64,000 nucleotides of DNA from Selaginella tamariscina. Taxonomy: Eukaryota > Streptophyta > Lycopodiopsida > Selaginellales > Selaginellaceae. How positions within the stretch are numbered: the first letter of the stretch is position 1; every line of letters begins with the position of its first letter. The stretch covers positions 1 through 64,000 of the forward strand of contig PUQB01000236.1 of NCBI GenBank assembly GCA_003024785.1. Direction: 5' to 3'. Below, piece after piece: positions 14,355 to 26,769 of this stretch. A program made the translations under genes and the position numbers. The notes beneath the pieces were generated by a model, which saw only the letters and a program-made list of their open reading frames with translations, did no database searches and was not told where the DNA came from.

Positions 14355-16270
14355 TCAGAGAAGGTCTTCAAAGTCGAATGAACTTGGAGGAGGTTGCACA
14401 GGATGTCACTTGTAGACAATGCTACTGCAAAGGGATTGTTTACTAAACCTTCATCAGGCTGGTTCAAAGGACTACCAGTAACTGCCTGGTTTACTGCGTG
14501 GTTAGTGAGCAATCGGCTGGTTATTGGAGGATTAAGAGCAGGCTAGATGCAGTTATTGTAAGATTTGCTAAATCAGCAAGAGGGTCACTAGATGCGGCTG
14601 CATTTTGAGTTAAGCTACGTGGAAGAGTTCCTGGCTTTTGATTGGCTGCAGCCTGCCACGTTGGAATACCGGCGTTTAAGTACTGTACAAATATATTGGT
14701 ACGTATTTGTATGTGTAAATGGATGTGTTTATATATTCACTGATATGAACTCATAGTCACGAGTTAAGTTTGTCTGTACATGTCACACACACCTGACAGA
14801 TTACTATGGTCATCTATGATGTGTATACATATATACACATATCTACAGATATACATGCGTCTCTCTCTCTATATATATATGTGTGTGTGTGTTTGCATAT
14901 GTGCAGATGTGTCTATATATACTCAGATGAATTCATAGTCACGAGTTAAGTTTGTGTGTACATGTCACACATACACACCTGACAGATTATTGATGGGCAT
15001 CTATGATGTGTATACATACACAGATCTACAAATATACATGCGTGTCTAGACACACACATGTGGATACATACACATACACACGCGCGCGCATGTATACTGT
15101 AGATATGTGTATGCATACGCATCCATTTGCACACACACAACGTGTGTGTATACACATATATACATAAATATATAAGTATATATGTAAAAGATACTACCTG
15201 AGGAAATGATTGAGTAACTGGAGTTGCAGTGGGAATGACTATGTTAGGAGCAGTCGGACTTGCAGAGACACCTGTCTGCGGACGAATAGAACCTGGTTTA
15301 TCCACTGGGTTTATGGATATGGAATCCTGTTTAACCACTGTACTAGTGGTTAATGACGTAAGTTGGTCAGGTAGCAGCTGCTCCTTAATATATTCCTTGA
15401 GCCTGTATTAAGTTCACACATAAGTCATATTGAGTTCCAGAGAACGCGCAGTCATACATTTCTAGCGCATATATTAATATTCATTTATATTTGGAGCATT
15501 ATGAATACAATCTTTGTGTGTTGTGTGTGTGCGCGTGCGAGAGAGAGAGAGAGAGAAAGAACGTGTGGATTACAGTATTAATGTATAACTCTATTAGATA
15601 TACTGTTATATAGTGTAGTACCTTGAAACTATTATACGATACTGAGGAATAGTGTATATATTATGGCATAAGAACTCACTCCATAGCCAAACGTGCATTT
15701 GGAGAGGCCACCGTTAAACGAAGTTGAGTCTTATCCGCCGGATCAGTTTCAATCCTCACCTGCATAGAAGTGTTGTTTGCACATATATACGTTACATATA
15801 TAAATGTTTGTGCGTGCGTGTGTGTATGTGTCTATAGACTCATGGATATACATAGTTGATAAATCATTAACATACGAAGTTGTTATTATCATGTATAAAA
15901 CATCCCACATTTTTGGTTTTGTTAATTATTGTTTTACCATGCAAAGTAAAGCTCCTCCAGTCTCTGAATGAAACGTGGACGCAGCTACCACATTGTTGGG
16001 ATTAGGATCCTGTTGAAAAAGAACCTTACATATCTAGACATATACGTATACACACACACACACAATTCATCATAAAAAATCTTCGAAACTAACAAGATTT
16101 ACTATGTAAGTGTATATATGAGACTTACAAGGCCTGTTGCCACTCCAATGTGAAGGTTATTCATTGCATGAGCAAGTTCAGATACCAACGCATATTGAAG
16201 ACCACGTACCTGCATACAAGAAAAGAATTACACACACACACACACACACGAAGTTGTGTATGTGTAACAT

Positions 16271-16312
<42 letters not shown>

Positions 16313-16734
16313 CTCTCTCTGCGAGTGCACGTGCTGTACTGATCATGTACCACTTCTTGAAGCTTGTTCGGGCAACAGCCAGTGCTCTCCAACTTGCAAA
16401 GAAATCACTAGGTGAAAGTGCAGTTTTTCTGAAAAAACTTGCTTATTACTATAGGAAGCCTCAACTTAACAGAAACCTTTCGCAAATTCAAAAATCAAAA
16501 AAGCAGTATTAAAAATAAGAAGCTTATGAAATTAAACAAGCATAATACTATTTAAAAAGTTCTTAACTTACTGTGTTGCCGGAAACTACATAAGAAAAAT
16601 GAAAGAAGGTACAGTTCTGCCCGCATACAAACATGTAACTTAATAACAGCTGGTATCTGCAATACATACGTGTGCGTGTGAATACGTCTACGCATATACA
16701 CATATATACGTACGTATCTATACTTATATATAAG

Positions 16735-16767
<33 letters not shown>

Positions 16768-19700
16768 GTGTGTGTGTGTTTAAACCTGCTCAGAAGCTTT
16801 GATGGTATTTGGGAGACCAGTAAAATCGAGCTTGAGATGAGGTTCAGGCACTATAGAGGCTCGAACCGATGTCAAAATCTCACTTTGCTTATTTCCTACG
16901 TACATATTCATCTCACCACGTGGACCTTGCCATCGTGCTTTCATGCCAATCTGACAAATAAATAATAGATACAAATAATTGAATGTATGCATGTATGATG
17001 TATTATGTTTGTTGTGTATCTGTACACATATACACATATGTACATATGTATGTATGTGAACCTGAACGTAAAGATCTTCATATAAGATGCCATTGTCCTT
17101 TGTACATAGTGCCTTGAACCATTCTCCAATATTTCCAGTTGGCTTCAAATAAACGTAACGGAACACTTACAACTAAACAATCAACATAGATAGCTAGTTA
17201 ATGTGTATATGCATGGACATTGTCATGCCATATATATCATGTATATACAGTTCTCATACATATATAGTCTGGATACTATATACTACTATAGGTACACAGT
17301 TGGAGTATATGATTAGTTCAAAAGATATACTTATGTAAAATTACCTATGGTAAGCATCGTATATCTAACATATACAAAGTAATACACTTTATATTAAACT
17401 CAAACTGATATGGGACATATATACATGTTTATACATACATCATATGCATACTAGATACAAAGCAAAGTACGCGAGTAATACCTGTACAGTGATGGAAGGC
17501 TGTGTAACAAGTGCAGAAAATGGATCTTCAGAAAATGGCATTTCAAGGGACAGCAATGGATTTGAAGAAGTATCTACAGTTTCTTGCCCCATGCTAATTA
17601 AATCCCCTAAAAGATCCACTTCAATTTGTCGTGTAGATGTCTGCATACGAACACATACGCACGTATAAACATACATATAGTATGTATGTCATACACAACA
17701 TATATTAGATCATACCAAACATATAAGAGCAGCATACTTACCCCTGCACCTGGGCTTTTCTGTGTAGATACCTGTTGAAACATACATTAACTTGCTAATC
17801 AAATACAAATGATCTCTCTCTCTTCTAGTGGATCATACCTATAAAATGAATGTATCATTTACGCTATGATGGATACATATGCGTATATGTAGAGAGAGAA
17901 AGAGTTTGAATGCCTGACATCCTACTTACACGATATAAAGACACAAATACATAGAAATAAATATTGATGTACTATAAGTATAGGCTTTAGATAGACAATT
18001 TGTAAGCATGTTAACACTTCCGAACAACACAAGTAGGAAGAATGAATATGCACACATCCACACAGACACATACCTTGCGTTCAGGCTCTGGCATCGGACG
18101 GACATGAGGACTGTTGCTGTTTAAAGAGAAGCAGGCGTTTGCATGCTGCTGCACATCTACATCAAGATACTCACCATACCTGAAATAGTTTTTCAATATG
18201 CCAATCATAATAAACGCTTTAACTACATATATATACGGTGTACGCACGCGCGAGTGAGTGTGTGTTTAACTCACTTTTCAAAGATCGGTAGCACTTCTTT
18301 CTGCAGCTCCTGGTCTGCAGGTATTGTGTTTAACAGCAACTTGATGTAGGCAGCTAATAACACGGCCTTTGTTGGTGTGCTAATCATAAGCCGAAAATTA
18401 AAACTCTTTTAATGCATTAATCTATTTAGTCAGTTAGTTTACTTACACTTATATATATGTCTATGGAAATCAGGTATCTTTACACAGATACATGTGTATA
18501 ACCTGGTACCTGACATTTGGAAACTTGTCATGGAGTAACCCAAAGACCTCCTTAGGACTGTAGCCCGGCTTCTGTGCTAGCAAATGACTATTATCTCCAA
18601 AAGACTGCCAGAAATCTGTCAAACTTTTATAATAAATGACGTGTTTGTGTGTGTGTGTGTGTGTTACATTACCTTTAACATGGCTTCATGTACAGTTGGT
18701 TTGCTGATATATTCCCGTGCTCTTGTTGCAGCATAAACCTAGATTACTAACTTCAGAAATATAAGATTATATTATAATTAAGTACTTGATTATAGTTAAT
18801 TAACCTGAATATCATCGTGTTTCGCCACATTCAAGGAGCCCTCGCCATATATCATCAGGAACGACCCACCACCTTTTCAACCAGCTCAAGTTCACATCCA
18901 CGTACCTAATAGAAAAGGGACAACATAATATATTGTACACGTATACAAGTGATATATATACACGCAACATTCTGCATACATATGCATCCCAAAAGAACAA
19001 CTTACTATATACTATCAGTGTATTAAACTATATTAAGATTGTAGCCACTCCTACGTGCATTTCTGTGGTTATATGTTTTATTATCATTTGTATGTGTTTA
19101 ACTCATAACCATTACAAATTTTTACAGTTCTACACACTCCAGATGTATCAAATAAGATATTATTTATCAGAGATAGATAGATAGATAGAGATATAGATAT
19201 AACATGTTTATATTATCATGTAATAGATATATGTATATGTGAGTGTATATATACACTACATTTATTAATCTTACCAGGAACAATCTGTAGCATATTTCTC
19301 TGCTAATAGTCCCGCTTTTGCTGCAATATTCTCTTGAATATCAAAATCAGCACACGGGAAATACTGCAAAAGACTGAGAAAGAATTATCAAACATATACA
19401 TGGAGAAATATACACATATATGTACATGCTGTAAATATATGTACATCTGTATGTACCTGTAAAAGTTCCTCAACTATACGCTTCACATTGGTTGCATCAC
19501 ACATTTCGTATAGAAGATCAACTGAGACTTTCTGAATACTATTGACAAAAAAAACATCAAATAATGGCTTTATATATATAAAATTTATTAGCCTAGATAA
19601 TAATATTATATAATTTTGATTTTATTCTTTATTTTATCTACCTTCGGTCTAAATCCCTTAAAGCCATCAGAATATCACTTTCATATATTTTGACACTGTC

Positions 19701-22507
19701 TCGCATATCTGCCACCGTCAACATTCGACACATCATTTCCTGCAATAAACTTGTACATATATACATATATATGAGATGTACGTTATAATAAGAAATAAGA
19801 AACACCCACACACACGCAAAACAAAGAGAGCGACTTTACTCACTTAGATGCATGTTGGAAGTAGAGCATATACCATGCCAAGACAGCGAATATTTGAATC
19901 ACGAGTGCAGATGTACTTCTCAAGAGAACTCATACACCTTGGAATAACAGTCTTTTGAACATCCAACTGTATCACCTGTGATAAAAGTATATATATTAAC
20001 GCTCAGTTCGTTATAACATACACCGCATGCATATATACATGTGCGTGTTATGAAGACTTACAAGAGCCATGGCTTCGAATAACACAGCATGCATAACGTT
20101 GGTTCTGTTTATGCTGGGGGTTATATCCGTCCCATTAACAACACGTTCAAGGAGCTGAAAAAGAAAAAGAAACATTATATATTATATGTACTTACTATAC
20201 ATTCCCATCATAGCAAAATAATTATAAATACACACATACACATTCACAAATACCCACACCCACGCACACAGTTCACCTGAAGAAGTGTATGAGTGCTTTG
20301 AGGATCCTCAGAAACTGGCAAAATTTGTAGCACTTGTATTGTCTTAACCTGTAAAGGATATCCAGCAAAACCAGTGAAGAAACAAAACAATATATATACA
20401 TGTATATGTGTCTGTATACATAACACACACACACGCACACGCACACACACGGAAATATCTAGATAGACACACGGAAATACACAAATGTTCACACACAATT
20501 TAAGAACCTGCAGCCAAGGAGACGGGATACCATAAAACGTATAGTCTTGTGGAACGCTTTGATTTCGCAAGAGTCTCTCAAGTATACGAACGCACTTTGA
20601 TACACAATTGAAGTACGGATGCGGATCTTTGCTGGCCAGTTCCATTAATAGTGTCACCGCAGTAATAAGAACCCCCAAATCTCTTTCATCCAACAAGCTC
20701 CCCATGTAATCAGGCCTAAGTATCAAAACCACATTTATACATATATAAATAAATTCACACACACACATATATGTATGTATGCACATATATTCTTACCATA
20801 CGTCCGCCTGAATAGCTTGTGGGCATTTCCTGTACATGTGTAGAAGACAAAGAACAGCTTTCTTCCGGACTAAAGGCCGGCAAGAGCTAGAAACCTGCAT
20901 GAGTTGTTCCAATTTTGATACATAAGTACGATATGACTAATCTATATTACTATTAAATTATATGCATCAACAATACAAAACATTTCTATATAAAAACAAT
21001 GGGTTACTCATAATGTGTATATGTGTGTACAATACTTCAAGAAGCTGGCATGTTCACATGCTTATACAAAATGCCTCTCCACAGCTTTTTATATATGCAT
21101 ATATGAATGAATATGTATTATGTGTGTGTATCTGTGTTTTACCACGATTTTTTGCACTTCAGGAGCAAACTCTTCCGCAAAAGCTTTTCCTCCAATGTTC
21201 CCAATCTGCATTAAGAACAATTAAATAGTTATAAGAGTGAGTACATTGTATATGTGTAAAACATTTCACACATGCACTCGTAAAAGTTCATGTTCTTACC
21301 ATGGTCAAAGCAAGACATTGATATGTTTCGTTACGGCCAATAATGTCCAGACGCACTGATTTGATTATAAAATTCAGGCTATCATTGTTTTCGTGTAATA
21401 AACATCCGGACGCCATGTAACCAACCTGTAGAAGTGTATATACACGTGTTTGTGTGTGTGTCTGAATACATACACACACACACACACACACACAATATTA
21501 TATATTGGAATAGCAAATTATACCTGCTTTTCAGGGTATTTCGTCGAGCCAATAAGTGAGAGCACCTCGCGATAGCCAAAATCAAGCTGATAACCTAGCA
21601 TGTATATATAAAGCAGCTTGCAGACGTATTTTCTTTTATCATATGATGATAGACTCTGTCAAAGAGAAGCCAAGACGCAACGTTAAACCTAGTATGCGTG
21701 TGCGTGAGTGTGTGAGTGTATACACATGATATGTACATGTGTGTGTGTGTGTGTTTTCTATATGTTGTTATAGTAGATATGAAATATAGGTATAATGTTC
21801 TTATCTATTTAATCTGTATGCTTATGTATGATAGGAAACGTATGTATATCTGTGTAGGATATGCACTGATCGCAATTACAATAGATAGAATATCACATCT
21901 ACGTCTACATATATATACTATATGTACATCTATATACAACTACATAGTTCAAAAGAATCTGCATACACTTTACACGTTAAGAACCAGAAAAGCAATACAA
22001 ACTTGTTCTGTACATAAAGAATAGATGCACATACGTTTCACCATATAAATTTTACATTTATGAAGTAAAACATATGATCAAAATGGTTTGCCATATATCC
22101 ATATGTATCTACGCCTATGTCTTATCTTGCATAATTTACCATACAAATGCAAATACGATACACATACACGAGGAATTAGTGCAGAAACAGATACATGAGT
22201 TTAATTAGACAAAAAAAAAACACAGACTACATACATGTGTGCATGTGTGTGTTGTGTTTGTGTGATCTGTATATTACATTGTACATTTTTTCGTATAAGA
22301 CTGAATATGTTGTGTTGTGTGTGTTTATTATATACATGCATTTACCATACAAATGCAGCTCACATATATTCTGACCTTTTCATATGAAAACTTCATTCTG
22401 ATCTTGTTCAGCTCTTTCTCAACTCGATACCTCTCTTGATCCTTAGACTGGCAGTTCCTAATATCGGTAATAAACATCTGGAGGCCTCGCATTGAAGCCA
22501 GTGCCAT
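14355..22507 (-). CDS. AP-2 complex subunit alpha (clathrin adaptor), multi-exon
   Basis: The large alpha-adaptin of the plasma-membrane clathrin adaptor. First coding exon at 22507-22380 encodes MALASMRGLQMFITDIRNCQ and VEKELNKIR, the conserved N-terminus. Trunk exons follow: YICKLLY/MLGYQLDFGYREVLSLI (about 21650-21540), LDIIGRNETYQCLALTM (about 21350), DPHPYFNCVSKCVRILERLL (about 20600), and further HEAT-like exons to about 18000. The hinge carries VDLLGDLISMGQETVD (about 17620). Appendage exons run 17160-15380, ending in LKEYIKEQLLPDQL. A tail of about 130 residues follows, ending QPPPSSFDFEDLL with stop at 14355-14357; it includes an NPF motif. Frame slips in the last exon near 14520 and 14400. 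A 5' UTR intron is likely upstream of 22507. Confidence 0.88.
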
Positions 22508-22637
22508 CGCAATACAACCCTATACCGTCAGAACTGCATACAGGAGGTATGTATTAATTCATCACACACACACACACACACGTTCTCGCACACAAGCACT
22601 CATTACCTGGAAGCGGCATTTTGTTCAGTCTCAGATG

Positions 22638-22670
22638 AACCCTAAAAACACGACATTTGAAGAACCCTAA
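22638..22670. promoter_or_regulatory. Two telo-boxes upstream of AP-2 alpha
   Basis: AACCCTAA occurs at 22638-22645 and again at 22663-22670, about 130-160 bp upstream of the alpha-adaptin ATG, consistent with its promoter/5' UTR. Confidence 0.5.
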
Positions 22671-22679
22671 ATCCCACGT

Positions 22680-24038
22680 AAGAAACAAGTCAGCTTCCAC
22701 GTGGAATCGCTTTCTATTTAAACCATTTTATTTAATTAAATGTTTTTGTTATTATTGTCTTTTTAAAATATGCTTTAATTAAAAATTAAAATATTTCAAT
22801 AATGGGTTAACCTTTATATTTAGTCGTTTAATTCAGCTTTAAATTTAGTTTAAAGATTCTAATCATAAAAGAATTAATATTTTAATGATATTTAATTTTA
22901 TATTTTATGACTAAACGTATTTAAATACTTAATTGAATAGTTTCAATTTTATTTAATTCTTAAGCTTTAAAAGTTTTTAGTAAAAAAAATTTAATAATAA
23001 TTATATTTAAAGGGGCTTGAATATGTACAAATAAAATAAACATTAAAATATATTTTTGAAGTCAATTAAAAATTAAAATTTTATGTGGTATGTGAGTTTA
23101 AATTTTGCTTAAGAAATTTTATTATACAAATATTAAAATATACTAATGTTTGTGGTAATATCTTTAAAATATAATGTATGTGTATTAAAATACAACAGGA
23201 TTATGTTTTAATATTGAAGTTCTTAAATAGATTATATGTGCAGAATTTTGTTCGATTAATAATAATATAATTAAAAATATACTTGTTTTAGAGTTAAATA
23301 CCATAAATTATAAATAATTATAACTTTTTATGTAATTTTTTTAAGTATATTCTAATCTTAATACTGATTTATACTCTCTCCACACACACGCACGCAGGCA
23401 CACACTTTGCTGGATAAAACCTCTAAAAGATTTCGTTTCTTCTTGTATACAATATGTTTTATTATTGTAAAAAGTATATGATCTGCTATACAAAATACAT
23501 ATCTATTATATTACATATAATACATCTGTGCATGTGTGTTTGTACGTATGCATACATTAATATATCCTGTACCATAGTGATTAACAGCTTAATTTTTTAA
23601 TTAAACACTATATAAGTAAAGAACATCTCGGTAGCACATTACTTCTCCAAGTATCTGTTTAATTGTGCAATATTATATACATCATGGATAACAATATCGA
23701 TTTCTTCTTATATATAATTAACTAATTATGTTATTGGTGTGTGTGTGCGTGCTTGTGGATACTAATGACATCACGAGTAAAATATTCTACATATGTATCA
23801 TGCTTGTTATATTATACTAATCACATAGTATAATTTAATCTTTTTATAATTAAACATTTAAAGTAGAGTTTATGTACTTATTATTCATAGAGCAAAGCCG
23901 CGTCAAGTTCCACGTGACAGTTCGAGACTCGTTCTCATGTTTGACAATGGCAAGGAACAGTTGAGATTGTAACGATTCAATACTTATATACATTCTATCA
24001 TTCTTATAAAACGTCTTCTTCTCAGTGTTCAACATAGA
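22680..24038. other. AT-rich intergenic region; no gene seen
   Basis: Roughly 1.35 kb between the divergent AP-2 alpha and metalloproteinase genes. Extremely AT-rich, dominated by TTTAAA and TAATT runs, no recognisable coding, RNA or repeat unit. The metalloproteinase promoter should lie in its last few hundred bases. Confidence 0.5.
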
Positions 24039-25091
24039 ATGCATCCATTTATATACATTTTACTTCTTTTCTTCTGGAGAATACATGCCATCGATGTACC
24101 TAGTCTACCGAGTGCAGATTTAACAGGACCATGGTCTGATCTTCTCAAGCTCGTAGACATGCGGAAAGGGAATACAAATCCGGCTGTGGCAAAGCTGAAG
24201 TCGTATCTGTTTCAATTCGGCTACTGTGCAGAGTTGTGCGGAAGTTTAGATTCTCAGTACGACGATGCAGTTGAGACTGCAGTGAAGCTCTACCAGAAGA
24301 ACTTCAAGCTGCAAGTCACCGGAGATCTGAACCGAGAGACAATTGCTCAGATGGTAAAGCCCCGGTGCGGGGGGAAAGACGTGGACAACGGGACCTCCCA
24401 GATGCAGAAGATACAAAGAGAGACAAGGTGTGAAGCACTACGCTTTCTTTCCAGGGAGTCCGAGATGGATCTCAAAGTCCGATCTCACATATGCTTTCTC
24501 TGGTGACTCCGGGAGTCTCCCCAAAGGAATTCCTACAGAGACCCTGCGGGATGTTTTGCAGAGGGCTTTCGCACGGTGGGCTGCAGTCGTTCCTATAACT
24601 TTCCGAGAGATTTTCGATGTGGGAAAGCAGACATCGTGGTTAGCTTTGCAAGCTTCGAACACGGGGACGGGAATCCCTTTGACGGCGCCTTAGGTGTTCT
24701 GGCACACGCGTTCTCCCCCGAAGACGGGAGGTTCCACCTTGATTTTCCGAGAAGTGGAGCGTGGATCTGAAGTCCGACATATCAATTACTGCAATGCACC
24801 TGGAGTCCGTACGGTACACGAGATCGGGCACCTCATTGGGCTCGGTCACTCCGGGGATCTCCAGGCAGTGATGTTTCCCAGTATTGCGCCAAGGAAATCA
24901 AGACCGAGCTTGCACGGGATGACATAGACGGAGCACAGGCGCTCTATGGGGTGAATCCAAACTTCAAGCCGGGAACTCCAGTCTCGGTTGGGACCGAGAA
25001 CTCGGGTGTGTCTTGTCGGACGAGTCACTTGACTCTTACATTTGTACTCTTTATTGCTTCCTTTACATACAAGCTTGGGGGTTATTTGTGA
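24039..25091 (+). CDS. Plant matrix metalloproteinase (matrixin, M10A), frameshifted
   Basis: Secreted or GPI-anchored zinc endopeptidase. Order: signal peptide ([17 protein letters not shown]), peptidoglycan-binding-like prodomain ([22 protein letters not shown]), cysteine switch [11 protein letters not shown] (about 24357), catalytic domain beginning [12 protein letters not shown] (about 24435), structural Ca/Zn loop GDGNPFDG, zinc site [12 protein letters not shown] (about 24820) and Met-turn AVMFP. The C-terminus is hydrophobic ([19 protein letters not shown]), consistent with a GPI-anchor signal. No intron, as usual for plant MMPs. Frame changes occur near 24425, 24635, 24745 and 24890; the conserved peptide resumes each time. 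All catalytic residues are present, so indel error is more likely than pseudogenisation. Confidence 0.88.
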
Positions 25092-25092
25092 A

Positions 25093-25128
<36 letters not shown>

Positions 25129-25225
25129 TTGACTTAGATTCAAATTTGAATATTAAGTATATACCAGAATAATGTTTAGGGTTCAAATTTGAATATTATA
25201 TTGTGTGAAATCAATTTTAGGGCTA

Positions 25226-26298
25226 ATGCTGGAAAATATTGCGAAGAGAGTAGCGCCTTCGGCAGGGGCGGCTATAGGCTTCAATGTGACGCTTCTAGCA
25301 TGGCAGGTATAATACATATGCATTTGTATGTGTATGTATATGTGTATTTGTGTGTATGTATTATGTGTGTATATATAATATGTATTTAGGGTGCAGGTAA
25401 AATACTTAGAATTTCGTGTGCGACTCCTGTGGCTGCACCACTTGTGGGCTGCATAGCAGTTGGATCCGCATCTATTGTAGCAGCTCAGGTGTTGTATATA
25501 GATGTACACGCATATATACATATGTAACTGTATTATAACAGGTAAATTGTGTATTGGAATCAATTATAAATAAGAAGAAATTGGCATTTATATCCAGTAA
25601 CAGGCTTGTTATCCACGCAGCTCTTGGAATGGTTTTGTTCAAGGTAATTAGTATAATGTATATATTTGCTATATAATGTTACACACACACACACACACAT
25701 CCTATTACGCTTAAACAGGTACTTGGGGGTAGATACAGTAATGTGCTGCCAAGTGATTTGAGCTTTCCTGGAGCACTTTCAAGGGCGTCTGTACCTGGTT
25801 AGTGTTGATGATTAGTATACTTCTATATAGTATATAATTATTTATGTGTATACAGAATGGTCTGCCTAATAAACTAATAACTAATGAATTATAGCCAGAG
25901 GGTCCAGATATGCAACTGATAGTGAAGCACAGCTCATTAGAGAATTATACATGAACACGGTTGCCATCACTGTGGTAGTTACAAAGGTATCAGGTAATAT
26001 ACATACATATGTCTCTCTCTCTCTCTCTTTATATATATATATATATTATATTATATTTATATTTATATTTTTTTTGTGTTGTATACATGTATTGCAGTAT
26101 AGCGGATCATATGCCGCCTAACATTGTGGTGAAGAACAGAATGAAGAAATCTGGAAGTATATTCTTCTCTATAGGAAGATTCGGAAGAAATCTTTTGAAC
26201 AGGTTTTGGAAGGTGGAATTACAAAGGTTTTATCCACAATGTGAAGCTTGTATGAAGAAGCAAAGTGCAGGTGTGTGTGTGTGTGTGTGTGTGTGTGT

Positions 26299-26348
<50 letters not shown>

Positions 26349-26609
26349 AAATATGCTATTGCAGCTTTAAGGCACGGTAAAAGGAAGCTTGTTTACCATT
26401 TCAAAGTGGGCTTTCCGGAGGTAAAAACTTATACTTATCATTTTACAATACTTCACTGGTGTGTCATTTATAACTCTTGTGTGGTAATGTTCTTTTTATG
26501 TAAAATGTTATATTAATGTTTAATCTTATTATTTCAGCCTCCTTATCTGACTGGCTTTTTTGTGAGTTCTCTCAAGTTTAGCGCTACGACGGATGAAGTC
26601 CAATACTAA
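25226..26609 (+). CDS. Uncharacterised two-TM protein with HNH-like zinc module
   Basis: Seven short exons with GT-AG introns. Exon 1 (25226-25306) starts MLENIAKRVAPSAGAAIGFN and with exon 2 (25388-25489: CATPVAAPLVGCIAVGSASI) gives two hydrophobic, Ala/Gly-rich segments. Exon 3 adds INKKKLAFISSNRLVIH. Later exons encode SDLSFPGALSRASVP, then HGCHHCGSYKG and ADHMPPN (about 25955-26120), then YPQCEACMKKQSA (about 26232-26270), and RHGKRKLVYHFK (about 26370). The end is PPYLTGFFVSSLKF with stop at 26607-26609. The C-x2-CG ... DH-x-P ... C-x2-C spacing resembles a treble-clef/HNH fold; that is my inference. One frameshift lies near 25945. I cannot name the family. A copy of its last exon is found at 42867-42937. 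Confidence 0.65.
26270..26346. repeat. (GT)n-(GA)n microsatellite in intron
   Basis: GT run directly followed by a GA run, occupying nearly the whole intron between the CEACMKKQSA exon and the RHGKRKLVYHFK exon of the preceding gene; the GT run begins at the donor. Confidence 0.85.
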
Positions 26610-26769
26610 ACTTTGACAGGTTGAATACTTTTATGACATTTGAGCATAGTTAGTAGTAACTTGGTGGATATATGGAAGAGGGCTTGCTATAGTTTGTTCA
26701 TGAGCGGGAACTTGTCTGTTGTTAGTGTTTATAACAAACACATGAGACCATGATACAGGATTAGTACAT

